A stretch of DNA of 44,189 nt, taken from Desulfuromonas sp. (lineage in GTDB: Bacteria; Desulfobacterota; Desulfuromonadia; Desulfuromonadales; Geopsychrobacteraceae). The notes under the pieces are model-generated. The model searched no databases and was not told where the DNA came from. It saw only the letters and a list, made by a program, of their open reading frames with translations. The DNA is taken from contig PKUC01000064.1 of the NCBI GenBank assembly GCA_002868865.1, positions 1-44,189 of the forward strand, given 5' to 3'. This document shows, piece by piece, positions 15,905-26,623 of this stretch; position 1 is the first letter of the stretch, and the number at the start of each line of letters is the position of its first letter. The translations under genes were made by a program, and so were the position numbers.

Positions 15905-16471
15905 GTGGACCTGTTGACCCTGCTGGGAATCTCGGTGGCTCTGGCGATGGATGCGTTTGCTGTCGCCCTGGCCACCAGCCTGAACCTGCCGCGCCTGACC
16001 GGACGGCACCTGTTCCGGTTCGGTTTTCACTTCGGGCTGTTTCAAGCCCTGATGCCGATCTGCGGCTGGCTGGCCGGGATGGGTTTTCGACGCTATATCG
16101 AGGACTACGACCACTGGCTGGCGTTTGGACTTCTGGCCGCCGTCGGTGGCAAGATGCTCTGGGAAGCCCTGCACCCCGACCACGAGGAACGATCGCCCCG
16201 CGACCCCACCCGCGGCTGGTCGCTGGTTATGCTTTCGATCGCAACCAGCATCGACGCCCTCGCCGTCGGCCTGACCTTTGCCATGCTCGACGTCACCGTC
16301 TGGTTCCCCGCGCTTCTGATCGGCGTCACAGCCTGCCTTCTAACCCTGATCGGCATGGGTCTTGGACGGCGTATCGGGGCGCGATGGGGCAGTCGGTTCG
16401 AGGTGATCGGCGGGCTGTTGCTGATCGCCATCGGGGCAAAGATCCTCTTTGAACACACGCTATTGAGTTAA
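15905..16471 (+). CDS. mntP: MntP-family manganese efflux pump
   Basis: The 188-residue protein has six predicted hydrophobic segments and the two family repeats, LALAMDAFAVALATS near the N-terminus and LSIATSIDALAVGLTF in the middle. Their Asp residues are needed for Mn export in characterised MntP proteins. A GTG start at 15905 gives the standard family length and N-terminus; the ribosome binding site is weak. It lies 24 bp after ppiB and 4 bp before the agmatine deiminase gene. There is no room for a yybP-ykoY riboswitch, so manganese control by that route is not evident. Confidence 0.93.
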   Translation: MDLLTLLGISVALAMDAFAVALATSLNLPRLTGRHLFRFGFHFGLFQALMPICGWLAGMGFRRYIEDYDHWLAFGLLAAVGGKMLWEALHPDHEERSPRDPTRGWSLVMLSIATSIDALAVGLTFAMLDVTVWFPALLIGVTACLLTLIGMGLGRRIGARWGSRFEVIGGLLLIAIGAKILFEHTLLS

Positions 16472-16475
16472 AACG

Positions 16476-17528
16476 ATGACCAATCCGAGCGCCCCGATCC
16501 GCCTGCCCGCCGAATGGGAACCACAGGATGCGATCCTTCTGGCCTGGCCTCACCCAGGAACCGACTGGGCACCGCTGCTGTCTGCGGCCGAAGAGGTCTA
16601 TTGCCGCACCATCGCAGCGATCACTAAGGCGGGACAGCGGGTGGTTCTGATCGCCTGCGATCCGGTCCATGTTCGCGCCGTTCTTGAGCGAGAGCGCATT
16701 TCTCTGCAGGAGATCGCACTCTACCCCCTGTGCTGTGATGACACCTGGACGCGGGATTTTGGGCCGATGACCGTCTATGGCGCCCACGGCCCGGAACTGC
16801 TCGATTTTGTCTTTAACGGCTGGGGCAACAAGTTTTCTGCCGAACGGGACAACGTGGCCACAGCGCGGCTCGCCGCACTGGGTGCTTTCGGTTCCACCCC
16901 GGTCCGTACCCTGCCGCTCATTCTCGAAGGGGGCAGCATCGAATCTGACGGCTGCGGGACCCTGCTGACCACCAGTCAGTGCCTTCTGACGCCGACCCGC
17001 AACCCGCACCTGTCAAAATCCGAGCTGGAGACCACACTCCTCGAACAGTTCGGCGCGCAGCGGATCCTCTGGCTCGATCACGGCCATCTTCAGGGGGACG
17101 ATACCGACGCCCATATCGACACCCTGGCCCGCTTTGCCCCGAACGACACCATCGTCTATCAGGGGTGTGACGATGCGACCGACGAACACTATCAACCGTT
17201 GCAGAAGATGGCCCGTGAGTTGGGGCAGTTCCGCACCGGCGACGACCGGCCTTACCGGCTGTTCGAGCTCCCGCTTCCGCAGGCCCAGTATGATGACGAA
17301 GGGCAGCGACTGCCGGCGACCTATGCCAATTTCCTGGTGATCAACCGGGCTGTGCTGGTGCCAACCTATGCCGACCCCGCCGATTCAGTGGCGCAGACCA
17401 TCATCGGCAGGGCCTTCCCGGAACGAACCATCATCGGCATCGACTGCCGAACCCTGATTCAGCAACACGGTTCACTGCACTGCATCACCATGCAGATTCC
17501 CCGAGGAGTTGTGCCATGCGCCCGTTGA
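16476..17528 (+). CDS. aguA: Agmatine deiminase
   Basis: The 350-residue protein belongs to the Porphyromonas-type peptidylarginine deiminase/agmatine deiminase family. It converts agmatine to N-carbamoylputrescine and ammonia. Visible active-site elements are WTRDFGP, EGGSIESDG, GDDTDAHIDTLARF and the nucleophile in GSLHCITMQIP near residue 337. It overlaps the next gene, an N-carbamoylputrescine amidase, by 13 bp, which strongly supports the agmatine rather than peptidyl-arginine assignment. No strong Shine-Dalgarno sequence precedes the ATG, 4 bp after mntP, so translational coupling is likely. Confidence 0.93.
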   Translation: MTNPSAPIRLPAEWEPQDAILLAWPHPGTDWAPLLSAAEEVYCRTIAAITKAGQRVVLIACDPVHVRAVLERERISLQEIALYPLCCDDTWTRDFGPMTVYGAHGPELLDFVFNGWGNKFSAERDNVATARLAALGAFGSTPVRTLPLILEGGSIESDGCGTLLTTSQCLLTPTRNPHLSKSELETTLLEQFGAQRILWLDHGHLQGDDTDAHIDTLARFAPNDTIVYQGCDDATDEHYQPLQKMARELGQFRTGDDRPYRLFELPLPQAQYDDEGQRLPATYANFLVINRAVLVPTYADPADSVAQTIIGRAFPERTIIGIDCRTLIQQHGSLHCITMQIPRGVVPCAR

Positions 17529-18397
17529 TAACCGCCCTGATCCAGCAGCGCTGCACCGCCAGTCCGGCGGACAATCTGAACAGCAGTATTGCGGCCGTTG
17601 AACAAGCGGCTGCTCAGGGAGCAGACCTCATCGTTCTTCAGGAGCTCCACGGCAGTCTGTATTTCTGCCAACAGGAACAGAGCGACGCCTTCGAACTCGC
17701 CGAACCGATCCCCGGTCCGACCAGTGACCGCCTTGCCGACCTGGCCAAACGGCTTGAGATCGTGCTGGTAGCCTCACTGTTTGAAAAAAGAGCTGCCGGT
17801 CTCTACCACAACACTGCAGTCGTATTTGATCGGGACGGCTCTCTGGCCGGACGCTACCGCAAGATGCACATCCCCGATGACCCCGGCTACTATGAAAAGT
17901 TTTACTTCACCCCCGGAGACAACCCGTTTCTGCCGATCGAAACCTCCGTCGGCAAGCTGGGGGTGTTGATCTGTTGGGATCAGTGGTTTCCCGAAGCAGC
18001 GCGCCTGATGGCGCTGGCGGGTGCGGAGCTTTTGATCTACCCCACTGCGATCGGCTGGGATCCCAGCGATGATGCCGCGGAACGACACCGGCAACAACAG
18101 GCCTGGCAGCTGGTTCAACGGGGTCACGCCGTCGCCAATGGCCTGCCGGTGCTGACCGCGAATCGGGTCGGCCACGAAGCGGACCCGGCGGGCGGGCCCG
18201 GCATCGATTTCTGGGGCGGCAGTTTTATCGCCGGATGTCAGGGAGAGCTACTCGCAGAAGCCAGCAGCGACAAGACAGAAATCATCACCGCATCACTTGA
18301 TCTGGCCCACAGCGAACAGATCCGCCGCATCTGGCCCTTCTTCCGAGATCGCCGCATCGACCATTACGACGACCTCCTCAAACGGTTCAGAGACTGA
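17516..18397 (+). CDS. aguB: N-carbamoylputrescine amidase
   Basis: This 293-residue nitrilase-superfamily protein hydrolyses N-carbamoylputrescine to putrescine, CO2 and ammonia. The Glu-Lys-Cys triad is visible: Glu in LQELHGSLYF, Lys in RKMHIPDD, and Cys in LICWDQWFPEA. GAGGAG lies 7 nt before the ATG, inside the upstream gene. Together with agmatine deiminase it makes putrescine without ornithine decarboxylase. No arginine decarboxylase gene is in this window. A terminator follows 24 bp after the stop. Confidence 0.95.
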   Translation: MRPLITALIQQRCTASPADNLNSSIAAVEQAAAQGADLIVLQELHGSLYFCQQEQSDAFELAEPIPGPTSDRLADLAKRLEIVLVASLFEKRAAGLYHNTAVVFDRDGSLAGRYRKMHIPDDPGYYEKFYFTPGDNPFLPIETSVGKLGVLICWDQWFPEAARLMALAGAELLIYPTAIGWDPSDDAAERHRQQQAWQLVQRGHAVANGLPVLTANRVGHEADPAGGPGIDFWGGSFIAGCQGELLAEASSDKTEIITASLDLAHSEQIRRIWPFFRDRRIDHYDDLLKRFRD

Positions 18398-18421
18398 GAC
18401 GAGTTTTGGAGCTATGAATGC

Positions 18422-18457
18422 AAAAAGGCGGACCGCTGTAATCAGGTCCGCCTTTTT
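18422..18457. terminator. Bidirectional terminator between aguB and metK
   Basis: A 13-bp stem (18422-18434 with 18445-18457) with a 10-nt loop and A/T-rich arms lies between the convergent genes and can end both transcripts. Confidence 0.9.
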
Positions 18458-18480
18458 TGCGTTCTATGTCAGGGGTATGG

Positions 18481-19650
18481 CTAGAGACCGGCCCGCGCCT
18501 TGAGTGATTCGACGCGATCGGTCAGCTCCCACTTGAATTCGGGAAGTTCGCGACCGAAGTGGCCATAAGCGGCGGTTTTGCGATAGATCGGACGCAGCAG
18601 GTCAAGCTGCTCGATGATCGCAGCCGGACGCATATCGAATTCATCCCGCGCCACTTGAGCAATCTGATCGGAAGGAATCTTACCGGTCCCGAAGGTGTTG
18701 ATCATCACCGAAACGGGGTCGGCGACACCGATGGCATACGCCAACTGTACTTCACATTTGTCCGCCAGTCCGGCAGCGACAATGTTCTTGGCCACGTAAC
18801 GGGCCATATACGACGCGCTGCGATCGACCTTGGACGGGTCCTTGCCGCTGAAAGCGCCACCGCCATGTGATCCATGCCCGCCATAGGTATCGACGATAAT
18901 TTTACGGCCGGTCAAACCGCAATCGCCCATCGGCCCGCCGACGACAAAGCGGCCAGTCGGATTGATCAGGTAGCGGGTCTTGTCATCGATCAACTCTTTG
19001 GGCATCACCGGGCGAATCACCTCTTCGATGATCGCCTCCTTGATCTGCGCATGGGTCACGTCGGGCGCATGCTGCGACGAAACCACGATGGTATCGATCC
19101 GGATCGGCTGATCGTCAACATACTGGATAGAGACCTGTGATTTGCTGTCCGGACGGAGGAAATCGATCGCCCCCGATTTGCGGACTTCGGCCATCTTCTG
19201 CGTCAGACGGTGAGCAAAGGTGATCGGCATCGGCATCAATTCGGGTGTTTCGTTGCAGGCATAGCCGAACATCAGGCCCTGATCACCGGCACCCTGTTCC
19301 TTGAACAAGCCCTCACCGGCGGTCACGCCCTGAGAGATGTCGGGGGACTGCTGATCGATAGTGGTCAACACCGCGCAGGTTTCGTAATCGAACCCCATCG
19401 CAGAATCGTTGTAGCCGATCTCTTTGATGGTCTGACGAACGATGGTCGGCAGGTCTGCATAAGCGGTCGTGGTGATTTCACCGGCGAGCATGGCCATCCC
19501 CGTGGTCACGAGGGTCTCGCAGGCCACACGAGCAGTTTTGTCTTCGGCCAGAATCGCATCGAGAACCGCATCGGAGATCTGGTCGGCAACCTTGTCGGGA
19601 TGTCCTTCGCCGACGGATTCAGAAGTAAACAGAAAATCGGTCATAGCCAT
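18481..19650 (-). CDS. metK: S-adenosylmethionine synthetase
   Basis: The 389-residue cytoplasmic enzyme makes S-adenosylmethionine from methionine and ATP. Signature elements include [11 protein letters not shown] at the N-terminus, [12 protein letters not shown] and [16 protein letters not shown]. Length is normal. GGAAGGA lies about 8 nt before the ATG at 19650. A good sigma-70 promoter is found 45-75 bp upstream, so metK need not depend on the PTS genes further upstream. I see no SAM riboswitch in the short leader. It ends at a bidirectional terminator. Confidence 0.97.
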   Translation of the reverse strand: MAMTDFLFTSESVGEGHPDKVADQISDAVLDAILAEDKTARVACETLVTTGMAMLAGEITTTAYADLPTIVRQTIKEIGYNDSAMGFDYETCAVLTTIDQQSPDISQGVTAGEGLFKEQGAGDQGLMFGYACNETPELMPMPITFAHRLTQKMAEVRKSGAIDFLRPDSKSQVSIQYVDDQPIRIDTIVVSSQHAPDVTHAQIKEAIIEEVIRPVMPKELIDDKTRYLINPTGRFVVGGPMGDCGLTGRKIIVDTYGGHGSHGGGAFSGKDPSKVDRSASYMARYVAKNIVAAGLADKCEVQLAYAIGVADPVSVMINTFGTGKIPSDQIAQVARDEFDMRPAAIIEQLDLLRPIYRKTAAYGHFGRELPEFKWELTDRVESLKARAGL

Positions 19651-19694
19651 TGCTTGTTATCCTTCCTTGGCTGGGTGGTCATGGTCAACTTTTG

Positions 19695-19724
19695 ATAGTA
19701 CGGGATAATACAAAGCGGTGTCAA
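19695..19724 (-). promoter_or_regulatory. Sigma-70 promoter of metK
   Basis: On the minus strand TTGACA (complement of 19719-19724) and TACTAT (complement of 19695-19700) are 18 nt apart. The predicted transcript starts about 40 nt before the metK ATG. Confidence 0.72.
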
Positions 19725-19766
19725 TCCAAAGCACATTCCAAGCCCAGACAAACACTCAGGAATCTT

Positions 19767-21528
<1,762 letters not shown>

Positions 21529-21539
<11 letters not shown>

Positions 21540-21795
21540 CGAACCCGTCCTCGATCAACGCCGCAATCGCCTGCATCGCCTGTTCCTCATCCGTGCCATC
21601 AACGGCAACAGTCAGAACCGTCCCCTTGGGTGCCGCCAGCAGCAAAATCCCCATAATGCTCTTCCCGTTGACCTCGATCTCCTCTTTGGTCAGGGTCACT
21701 TCCGCAGAGAATTGATTGGCCAACTGAACCAGTTGTGCTGCTGCCCGGGCATGCAAACCCAGGCGATTAATTATGGTGAAATCCCGTTTTTCCAT
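21529..21795 (-). CDS. ptsH: HPr phosphocarrier protein
   Basis: The 88-residue protein starts at the ATG at 21795 after GGAAGGGAACG; a longer frame to 21861 has no support. His15 in RLGLHARAA accepts phosphate from enzyme I. Ser46 in VNGKSIMGI is the target of HPr kinase, whose gene is in the same cluster. The protein can therefore link PEP-dependent transfer with HprK signalling. It sits 19 bp after the IID gene and overlaps ptsI by 11 bp. Confidence 0.95.
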
Positions 21796-21814
21796 CGTCC
21801 GTTCCCTTCCAGAA

Positions 21815-22579
21815 TCACATCCAACCTGTCGGATCGACCCCGAACAGGCAGGCACATACAACAGCAGCAGCGGTCAGCAGCACAAGCAACAGCGTCGACG
21901 TCCCACGACGTGCACACAACCCCAGCAGGATCACCACCGGGATCGCCAGAAACCCGAACCCCTTGGGAACCGCCTGCCCCTGACACTGCAGATAGACCAG
22001 AAACGCGCTCAAACCGCCAAGCAGAACAACGGCCGCCTCTTTGATCCGGATCGCCCAGTCCGGCAAGTGATGGCGCTGCAGGAATTCGAGGGACTGCAAT
22101 CCCGCTCGATAGCCGTGTATAAAACCCAGCGTACGAAAACAAAGCGGCAGAAAATTGTAACTGACGAGAAAAATCAGCGGTGCCAGAACAATCCCCTTGA
22201 CCGCAAACAGCAACGCGAACCCCGCCGCCAGAGGACGTAACCCGCCCCAGAACAGTGCGTCCCCGATCGCCGCATAGGGCGCAGCGACCATGTCCTTAAA
22301 ATCCTGAATATCGACAGCAGGATCGAGCCCCTGCTGTCGATCGGTTTCGAGCTTAAGGACCGCCCCCGCGACCATCGGCGCCAGATAGGGGTGGGTATTG
22401 AAATAGCCGGCATGCTGCTGACAGGCGGTCACCAGACGGTCTTCTCCGTGGAGTTTCTGGAGCGCCGGAAACAGGGCAAAGAAAAAGCCTAAACCCTGCA
22501 GCCTTTCAAAATTCCAACTTCCCTGCAGCAGGAACAGACGTAACCAGACCCGAAACAGGACAAAACGACTCAGAGGCAT
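21815..22579 (-). CDS. Mannose-family PTS component IID
   Basis: The 254-residue membrane protein has the IID-man signature WNFERLQGLGFFFALFPAL near the N-terminus and several C-terminal hydrophobic segments. With IIC it would form the sugar-translocating unit of a mannose/fructose/sorbose-class phosphotransferase. It begins 3 bp after the IIC gene. It is somewhat shorter than the usual 270-280 residues. The substrate is unknown, and no sugar-catabolic gene lies nearby. Confidence 0.88.
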   Translation of the reverse strand: MPLSRFVLFRVWLRLFLLQGSWNFERLQGLGFFFALFPALQKLHGEDRLVTACQQHAGYFNTHPYLAPMVAGAVLKLETDRQQGLDPAVDIQDFKDMVAAPYAAIGDALFWGGLRPLAAGFALLFAVKGIVLAPLIFLVSYNFLPLCFRTLGFIHGYRAGLQSLEFLQRHHLPDWAIRIKEAAVVLLGGLSAFLVYLQCQGQAVPKGFGFLAIPVVILLGLCARRGTSTLLLVLLTAAAVVCACLFGVDPTGWM

Positions 22580-22582
22580 GAT

Positions 22583-23275
22583 CTACACCAGCCACATCAA
22601 CAGAAAAGCCATACCAAAAGATGCCGCGAACAGTGTCAGTGCACGACTGACGTTGATCGTCCCCAGAATCACTGCAACGCCCACCAGCGGCAGGGCAACC
22701 TGCAGCCAACCCGCCGAACGCTCAAGCCCGGAAAGAAGGATCGGTGCCAGCAGCGGAACCAGAAGACCTCCACCCAGGATAATCGCCAGATAGGTCGCCA
22801 GCGCGGCAACAGCAAAGCGACACAGCCCGAGCAGGTGCTGGTGCTCCGCCACCGCAAAATTTCCAGCGGCCAGCGCAGAGTCAGCCCTGCGCAGCGATCC
22901 GCCGTTGCAGGTGCGGGCATAGCGGTCGAAAAACTGGCCACATTTGCCGAATGGAATCGCAACCAGCAGACACAACAGCACAAAGCCAATCCCCTGAAAT
23001 CCGGTAGTCGTCGCCAGTCCGATGGCCAAAACCGTCGCTGCGATCGATACCTGGGTATCGTCAGGAGGGATCACCGCACCGACCGGCAGACGGGACAACC
23101 ACAACAGTTCGACCAGCAAACCGACCTGAAGACCGACTTCGGGCTGACCAAGCAGCCAGCCGACCAGAGGTGCTGCGACAATCGGACGGGAGACCATAAG
23201 CTGCAAGGCAGCGACCCGATCCAGACCGCAGATCAGCGCGATAAGACTGCCGAGAAAAATGTCGACTACGGGCAA
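22583..23275 (-). CDS. Mannose-family PTS component IIC
   Basis: A polytopic membrane protein of about 230 residues with IIC-man features (DIFLGSLIALICGLDRVAA and LPVGAVIPPDD). The start is uncertain. The TTG at 23275 gives the usual IIC N-terminus and a 10-bp overlap with the IIB stop, and lies just after a purine-rich GGGGAG...GGGGGAGG tract. The ATG at 23311 has no ribosome binding site and would add 12 residues; longer frames reaching 23416 look like out-of-frame IIB sequence. It should form the sugar channel with IID. Hydrophobic segments alternate with short loops over the whole length. Confidence 0.82.
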   Translation of the reverse strand: MPVVDIFLGSLIALICGLDRVAALQLMVSRPIVAAPLVGWLLGQPEVGLQVGLLVELLWLSRLPVGAVIPPDDTQVSIAATVLAIGLATTTGFQGIGFVLLCLLVAIPFGKCGQFFDRYARTCNGGSLRRADSALAAGNFAVAEHQHLLGLCRFAVAALATYLAIILGGGLLVPLLAPILLSGLERSAGWLQVALPLVGVAVILGTINVSRALTLFAASFGMAFLLMWLV

Positions 23276-23766
23276 GCCTCCCCCTTTCTCCCCGGAATCA
23301 GCTTTCGCCATGGGCGGTCTGAATCGGCGGGGATACAGCGCGCTGAGACCGTCACGCCCTCCCCTTCCAGATCGGCCAGATTGCTGATGTCTTCGGGATT
23401 GAGGTAGAGGGTGCAACTGAGACGCTGTTTGCCCTCGCCAGCATGCAGGTTGCCGAGATTCAAGCGGGAAAACAGCAGACCCTTTCGATGTGCGGCCAGA
23501 GCGTCCTTGGTCGTCGCGAACAACAGAAGAACCTTGCAGGCGTTGAGGCTCCCGCTGGCGAACAATTCCGAGACATCATCGACCGAGCCGATTTCAACCC
23601 GGATCCGGGTCGGCACCGAAGCTTCCATCATCATCTTCTTGAGGGGGCTATTGGTCACAGCTTCGTTGGCCACAACGATGCAGTCAGCGTGCACATACGG
23701 AACCCAGGCTTCGAGAACCTGTCCGTGGATCAGCCGGGTATCTATGCGGGTCAGGACAATACTCAT
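23266..23766 (-). CDS. Mannose-family PTS component IIB
   Basis: The 166-residue cytoplasmic protein carries the phospho-acceptor His14 in the family motif RIDTRLIHGQV. It would accept phosphate from IIA and pass it to a sugar carried by IIC/IID, or serve in regulation only. It starts 10 bp after the IIA gene and overlaps the IIC gene. Length matches the family. Confidence 0.93.
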   Translation of the reverse strand: MSIVLTRIDTRLIHGQVLEAWVPYVHADCIVVANEAVTNSPLKKMMMEASVPTRIRVEIGSVDDVSELFASGSLNACKVLLLFATTKDALAAHRKGLLFSRLNLGNLHAGEGKQRLSCTLYLNPEDISNLADLEGEGVTVSARCIPADSDRPWRKLIPGRKGEACP

Positions 23767-23776
23767 ACTTTCGCCT

Positions 23777-24202
23777 TCAGGAGGACGCCGCCCTCTCTCC
23801 TTGATCGTCGAGAAAATCAGCGGGGCGGATAATGTTCTGCTGTCCGTACTGCTTGAGAGTCATGCTCAAATCCTCAAGCGACATCGTCTGGCGCGCAGAT
23901 ACAAATTTGATGATCATCGGCAGGTTGACACCGGTCAGGATCTCGACTGTGCCGGCTTCGAGAAAATCGGCGGCTATATTGGTTGGCGTCCCACCGAACA
24001 TATCGGTAAGAATCAACACCCCGTCTCCGCTGGTATTGAGACGCTCAAGGGTTTTGGCCAGCAGATCTTTCGCGGTATCGAGGGAGAAGCTGCGATCCAC
24101 GCTGATCGCTTCAGCAGATGGTACCGGACCGACGATCATCTCCGCGGCACGCAGAAATTCACCGGCGAGATTTGAATGGGTAATCACCAGCAGACCGATC
24201 AT
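23777..24202 (-). CDS. Mannose-family PTS component IIA
   Basis: The 141-residue protein has the phosphorylated His9 in LLVITHSNLAGEF and the later signature LTDMFGGTPTN, both diagnostic of IIA-man. It takes phosphate from HPr. It begins 3 bp after rapZ, so the regulatory and transport-type PTS genes are a single transcription unit. The IIA and IIB domains are separate proteins here, not fused. Confidence 0.94.
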   Translation of the reverse strand: MIGLLVITHSNLAGEFLRAAEMIVGPVPSAEAISVDRSFSLDTAKDLLAKTLERLNTSGDGVLILTDMFGGTPTNIAADFLEAGTVEILTGVNLPMIIKFVSARQTMSLEDLSMTLKQYGQQNIIRPADFLDDQGERAASS

Positions 24203-24205
24203 AAT

Positions 24206-25072
24206 TTAACCCTTATCAATATCCCGGTGACTGACATGAAGAACAGAATCCGGATCGGGGAAATCGCTGTTGAGGGCTTCGACAATCGAGACACTGCGGT
24301 GACGACCTCCGGTGCAGCCGATGGCTACGGTCAAGTAACTTTTCCCCTCGGCCCGATAATGAGGCAGCAGAAAACCGAGCATCTGCTTCAACTGCCGGAG
24401 AAACTCCTGAGACGCCGGTTGCTCAATAACGTAGTGACGCAGTGTCTCGTCGAGACCGGTCAGGGGACGGTAACGATCGATATAGTGGGGGTTGGGCAGA
24501 AAGCGGACATCGAAAACCAGGTCCGCGCTGGCCGGAAGTCCGTACCGGTAGCCGAACGATTCCAGCTGAACAATAAGAGAGGTTTTATCGCTACCGCTGT
24601 CGAGCGCCTGCAGCACCCGGATCCCGAGCTGTCGTGGTGTCAAGCCGCTGCTGTCGATCACCACCGAGGCATCGGTGCGGACCTGTTGCAGCAGTTCGCG
24701 CTCGCGCTCGATCCCTGTCTTGACACTGTCCCCATCGGCCAAGGGATGACGACGGCGCGTCTCGGAATAACGCCGTACCAGCACCCCGTCGGTGGCATCG
24801 AAAAATGTCACCTCGGGCTGGTATCCGGCTGTCTTCAACTGCTCAAGAACCTCCGGATAGCGAGTGAGGAATTCCCGGTTGCGCACATCGACGACCACGG
24901 CCACGCCGGTCGCCCCGGCCAACGACAGTTTCGCCAGATCGAGCAACGACTGCAACAGCACCAGCGGCAGGTTGTCGACGACAAAATAGCCACGATCCTC
25001 CAGCGCCCGTGCTGCGGTACTCTTGCCGGAACCGGACATGCCAGTCAGGATCAGAACGCGCCGGCCACTCAT
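24206..25072 (-). CDS. rapZ: RapZ/YvcJ-family nucleotide-binding RNase adapter protein
   Basis: The 288-residue protein has the P-loop GMSGSGKST (11-19), DNLP, and the C-terminal family signature GCTGGRHRSV. In enterobacteria RapZ guides RNase E to the small RNA GlmZ and controls glucosamine-6-phosphate synthesis; in Bacillus YvcJ is a GTPase. The role here is not established. It overlaps hprK by 4 bp (ATGA) and precedes the IIA-man gene, the common ptsN-rapZ association in proteobacteria. Confidence 0.95.
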   Translation of the reverse strand: MSGRRVLILTGMSGSGKSTAARALEDRGYFVVDNLPLVLLQSLLDLAKLSLAGATGVAVVVDVRNREFLTRYPEVLEQLKTAGYQPEVTFFDATDGVLVRRYSETRRRHPLADGDSVKTGIERERELLQQVRTDASVVIDSSGLTPRQLGIRVLQALDSGSDKTSLIVQLESFGYRYGLPASADLVFDVRFLPNPHYIDRYRPLTGLDETLRHYVIEQPASQEFLRQLKQMLGFLLPHYRAEGKSYLTVAIGCTGGRHRSVSIVEALNSDFPDPDSVLHVSHRDIDKG

Positions 25073-26043
25073 TCGAGATTGTCTCCGATAATGGTATGAG
25101 CATGCAGGCGGGCAGTCTCTGCCATACGCTTCTCCAGCAGATCCTGAAACTCCTGCGCGCTGTGATAGCCCATCTCCTTCAGCAGCTGGTTACGAGCTGC
25201 AACCTCGACAATCGTGCTGATATTCCGACCGGGTCGCACCGGAATGCGCATCAGCGGCAGTTCGACGCCGTGGATATCATACTTCAGCTGCTCAAGACCG
25301 AGGCGGTCGTATTCCTTGCCCTCTTCCCACTCGACCAGCTCCAGCACCAGATCGATCTTTTTGCGCTCGCGGATAGCGGCTACTCCGAAGAGATGCTTGA
25401 TATTGATAATCCCCAGCCCCCTGATCTCCATGTGATAGTGGAGAAGATCCATTCCCTCGCCAAAGATAACGGAGGGCAGCTTAAAGCGCGCCTTGATGAC
25501 ATCATCCGCCACCAGTCGATAGCCGCGCAGGATCAAATCGAGAGCGCACTCGCTCTTGCCGACGCCACTTTTGCCCTGCAGCAGAACTCCAACGCCGAGG
25601 ACATCCATCAGCACCCCGTGCAACGTTGAGGTCGGCAGCAGACGTTCTTCGAGAAACCGGGTAATCAGAGAGATAAAGTTGGAACTGAGGTGTGACGTCC
25701 GCAACAGCGGAATTTTGTGACTGTCTGCAATTTCGCGCAGATAGGCCGGAGTCTCCAAGCTTTTGGTAACGATCAGACAGGAGACCCCCATCTGGCAGAT
25801 TTTTTTAAGATGTTCGACAGCTTTGCGCTGGGGTAGCTGAGCCAGAAAGCTCAACTCGGTCGAACCGAGCACCTGCGCCCGGTCGGGGTGGAGATTGGTG
25901 GTGTAGCCGGTCAATGCCAGGCCGGGCTTCTGAATGCGCGGCACACGGATCATGTTGTTCAATCCCGCGCCCCCGGCGAGAAGCTCAAGGGCAAGCCCCG
26001 CTTCCTTCTCGTCAAGTATCTCCTGAATCGTCAGTGCGGCCAT
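25069..26043 (-). CDS. hprK: HPr kinase/phosphorylase
   Basis: The 324-residue protein phosphorylates and dephosphorylates Ser46 of HPr. The P-loop reads GKSGVGKS (157-164), followed by ADDV and, further on, the family signature region EIRGLGIINI. GGAAGG lies 8 nt before the ATG. HprK is classically a Firmicutes carbon-control enzyme but occurs in many proteobacteria beside ptsN. The target Ser is conserved in the HPr encoded about 3.3 kb downstream. Confidence 0.96.
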   Translation of the reverse strand: MAALTIQEILDEKEAGLALELLAGGAGLNNMIRVPRIQKPGLALTGYTTNLHPDRAQVLGSTELSFLAQLPQRKAVEHLKKICQMGVSCLIVTKSLETPAYLREIADSHKIPLLRTSHLSSNFISLITRFLEERLLPTSTLHGVLMDVLGVGVLLQGKSGVGKSECALDLILRGYRLVADDVIKARFKLPSVIFGEGMDLLHYHMEIRGLGIINIKHLFGVAAIRERKKIDLVLELVEWEEGKEYDRLGLEQLKYDIHGVELPLMRIPVRPGRNISTIVEVAARNQLLKEMGYHSAQEFQDLLEKRMAETARLHAHTIIGDNLE

Positions 26044-26092
26044 AATGGGAACCTTCCCTCACAAGCGCGGACCCAGCGGCAGAGAGAAACGG

Positions 26093-26554
26093 TCAGCCCT
26101 GACCTTCTTCAGCCACGATAATCTGATAGAGATCATCCTGATCGGTTGCATTGAGCAACTTCTGCCGAACGGCGGAATCCTTCAGCAGCTTGGAGATCCG
26201 CGCCAGCGTCTTTAAATGGACACCGACCGATTCTTCCGGTGCAATCAGCAGAAAAAACAGATGAGCGGGTTTGCCGTCCATGGAATCGAAATCGACCCCA
26301 CCGCGGCTGCGACCGAAGGCCAGCATCAGCTCGGGGATTCCCTTCAACTTGCCGTGGGGGATTGCCACACCGTCGCCGATCCCGGTGCTGCCGAGGCGCT
26401 CACGCTCCTGCAAGACCTGCATCACGTCATCTTTCTGCAGGCTGTTATCCCCGGCAATCAGGGCATCTGTCAGCTCAGCCAAGACCTTGACTTTTTCACG
26501 CGACTCAATATCTGCCACCACGGCGGCAGGGTTCAACAAATCAGAAATTTTCAT
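26093..26554 (-). CDS. ptsN: Nitrogen-PTS component IIA-Ntr
   Basis: The 153-residue protein has the PTS EIIA type-2 fold with phospho-His67 in GVAIPHGKL. It usually acts as a regulator of potassium, phosphate and nitrogen functions rather than in sugar transport. The ATG at 26554 gives the normal N-terminus MKISDLLNPAAV; the frame extends to 26599 without support. It is downstream of rpoN and hpf, its classical neighbours. A stable hairpin lies between hpf and this gene. Confidence 0.94.
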   Translation of the reverse strand: MKISDLLNPAAVVADIESREKVKVLAELTDALIAGDNSLQKDDVMQVLQERERLGSTGIGDGVAIPHGKLKGIPELMLAFGRSRGGVDFDSMDGKPAHLFFLLIAPEESVGVHLKTLARISKLLKDSAVRQKLLNATDQDDLYQIIVAEEGQG

Positions 26555-26586
26555 GTGCTGGTGTCTCTGTTTTCCTGAAATAGAAC

Positions 26587-26614
26587 GGCGAGGAAGCACT
26601 GCTGCTCCCTCGCC
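26587..26614. repeat. Hairpin between hpf and ptsN
   Basis: GGCGAGG pairs with CCTCGCC (26587-26593 with 26608-26614), then one mismatch and a further 3 bp around a 6-nt loop. On the minus strand it is followed by GTTCTATTTC, a poor T-run, so it is more likely a partial terminator or mRNA processing/stability element that sets ptsN below hpf levels. Confidence 0.55.
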
Positions 26615-26623
26615 CTATAACAA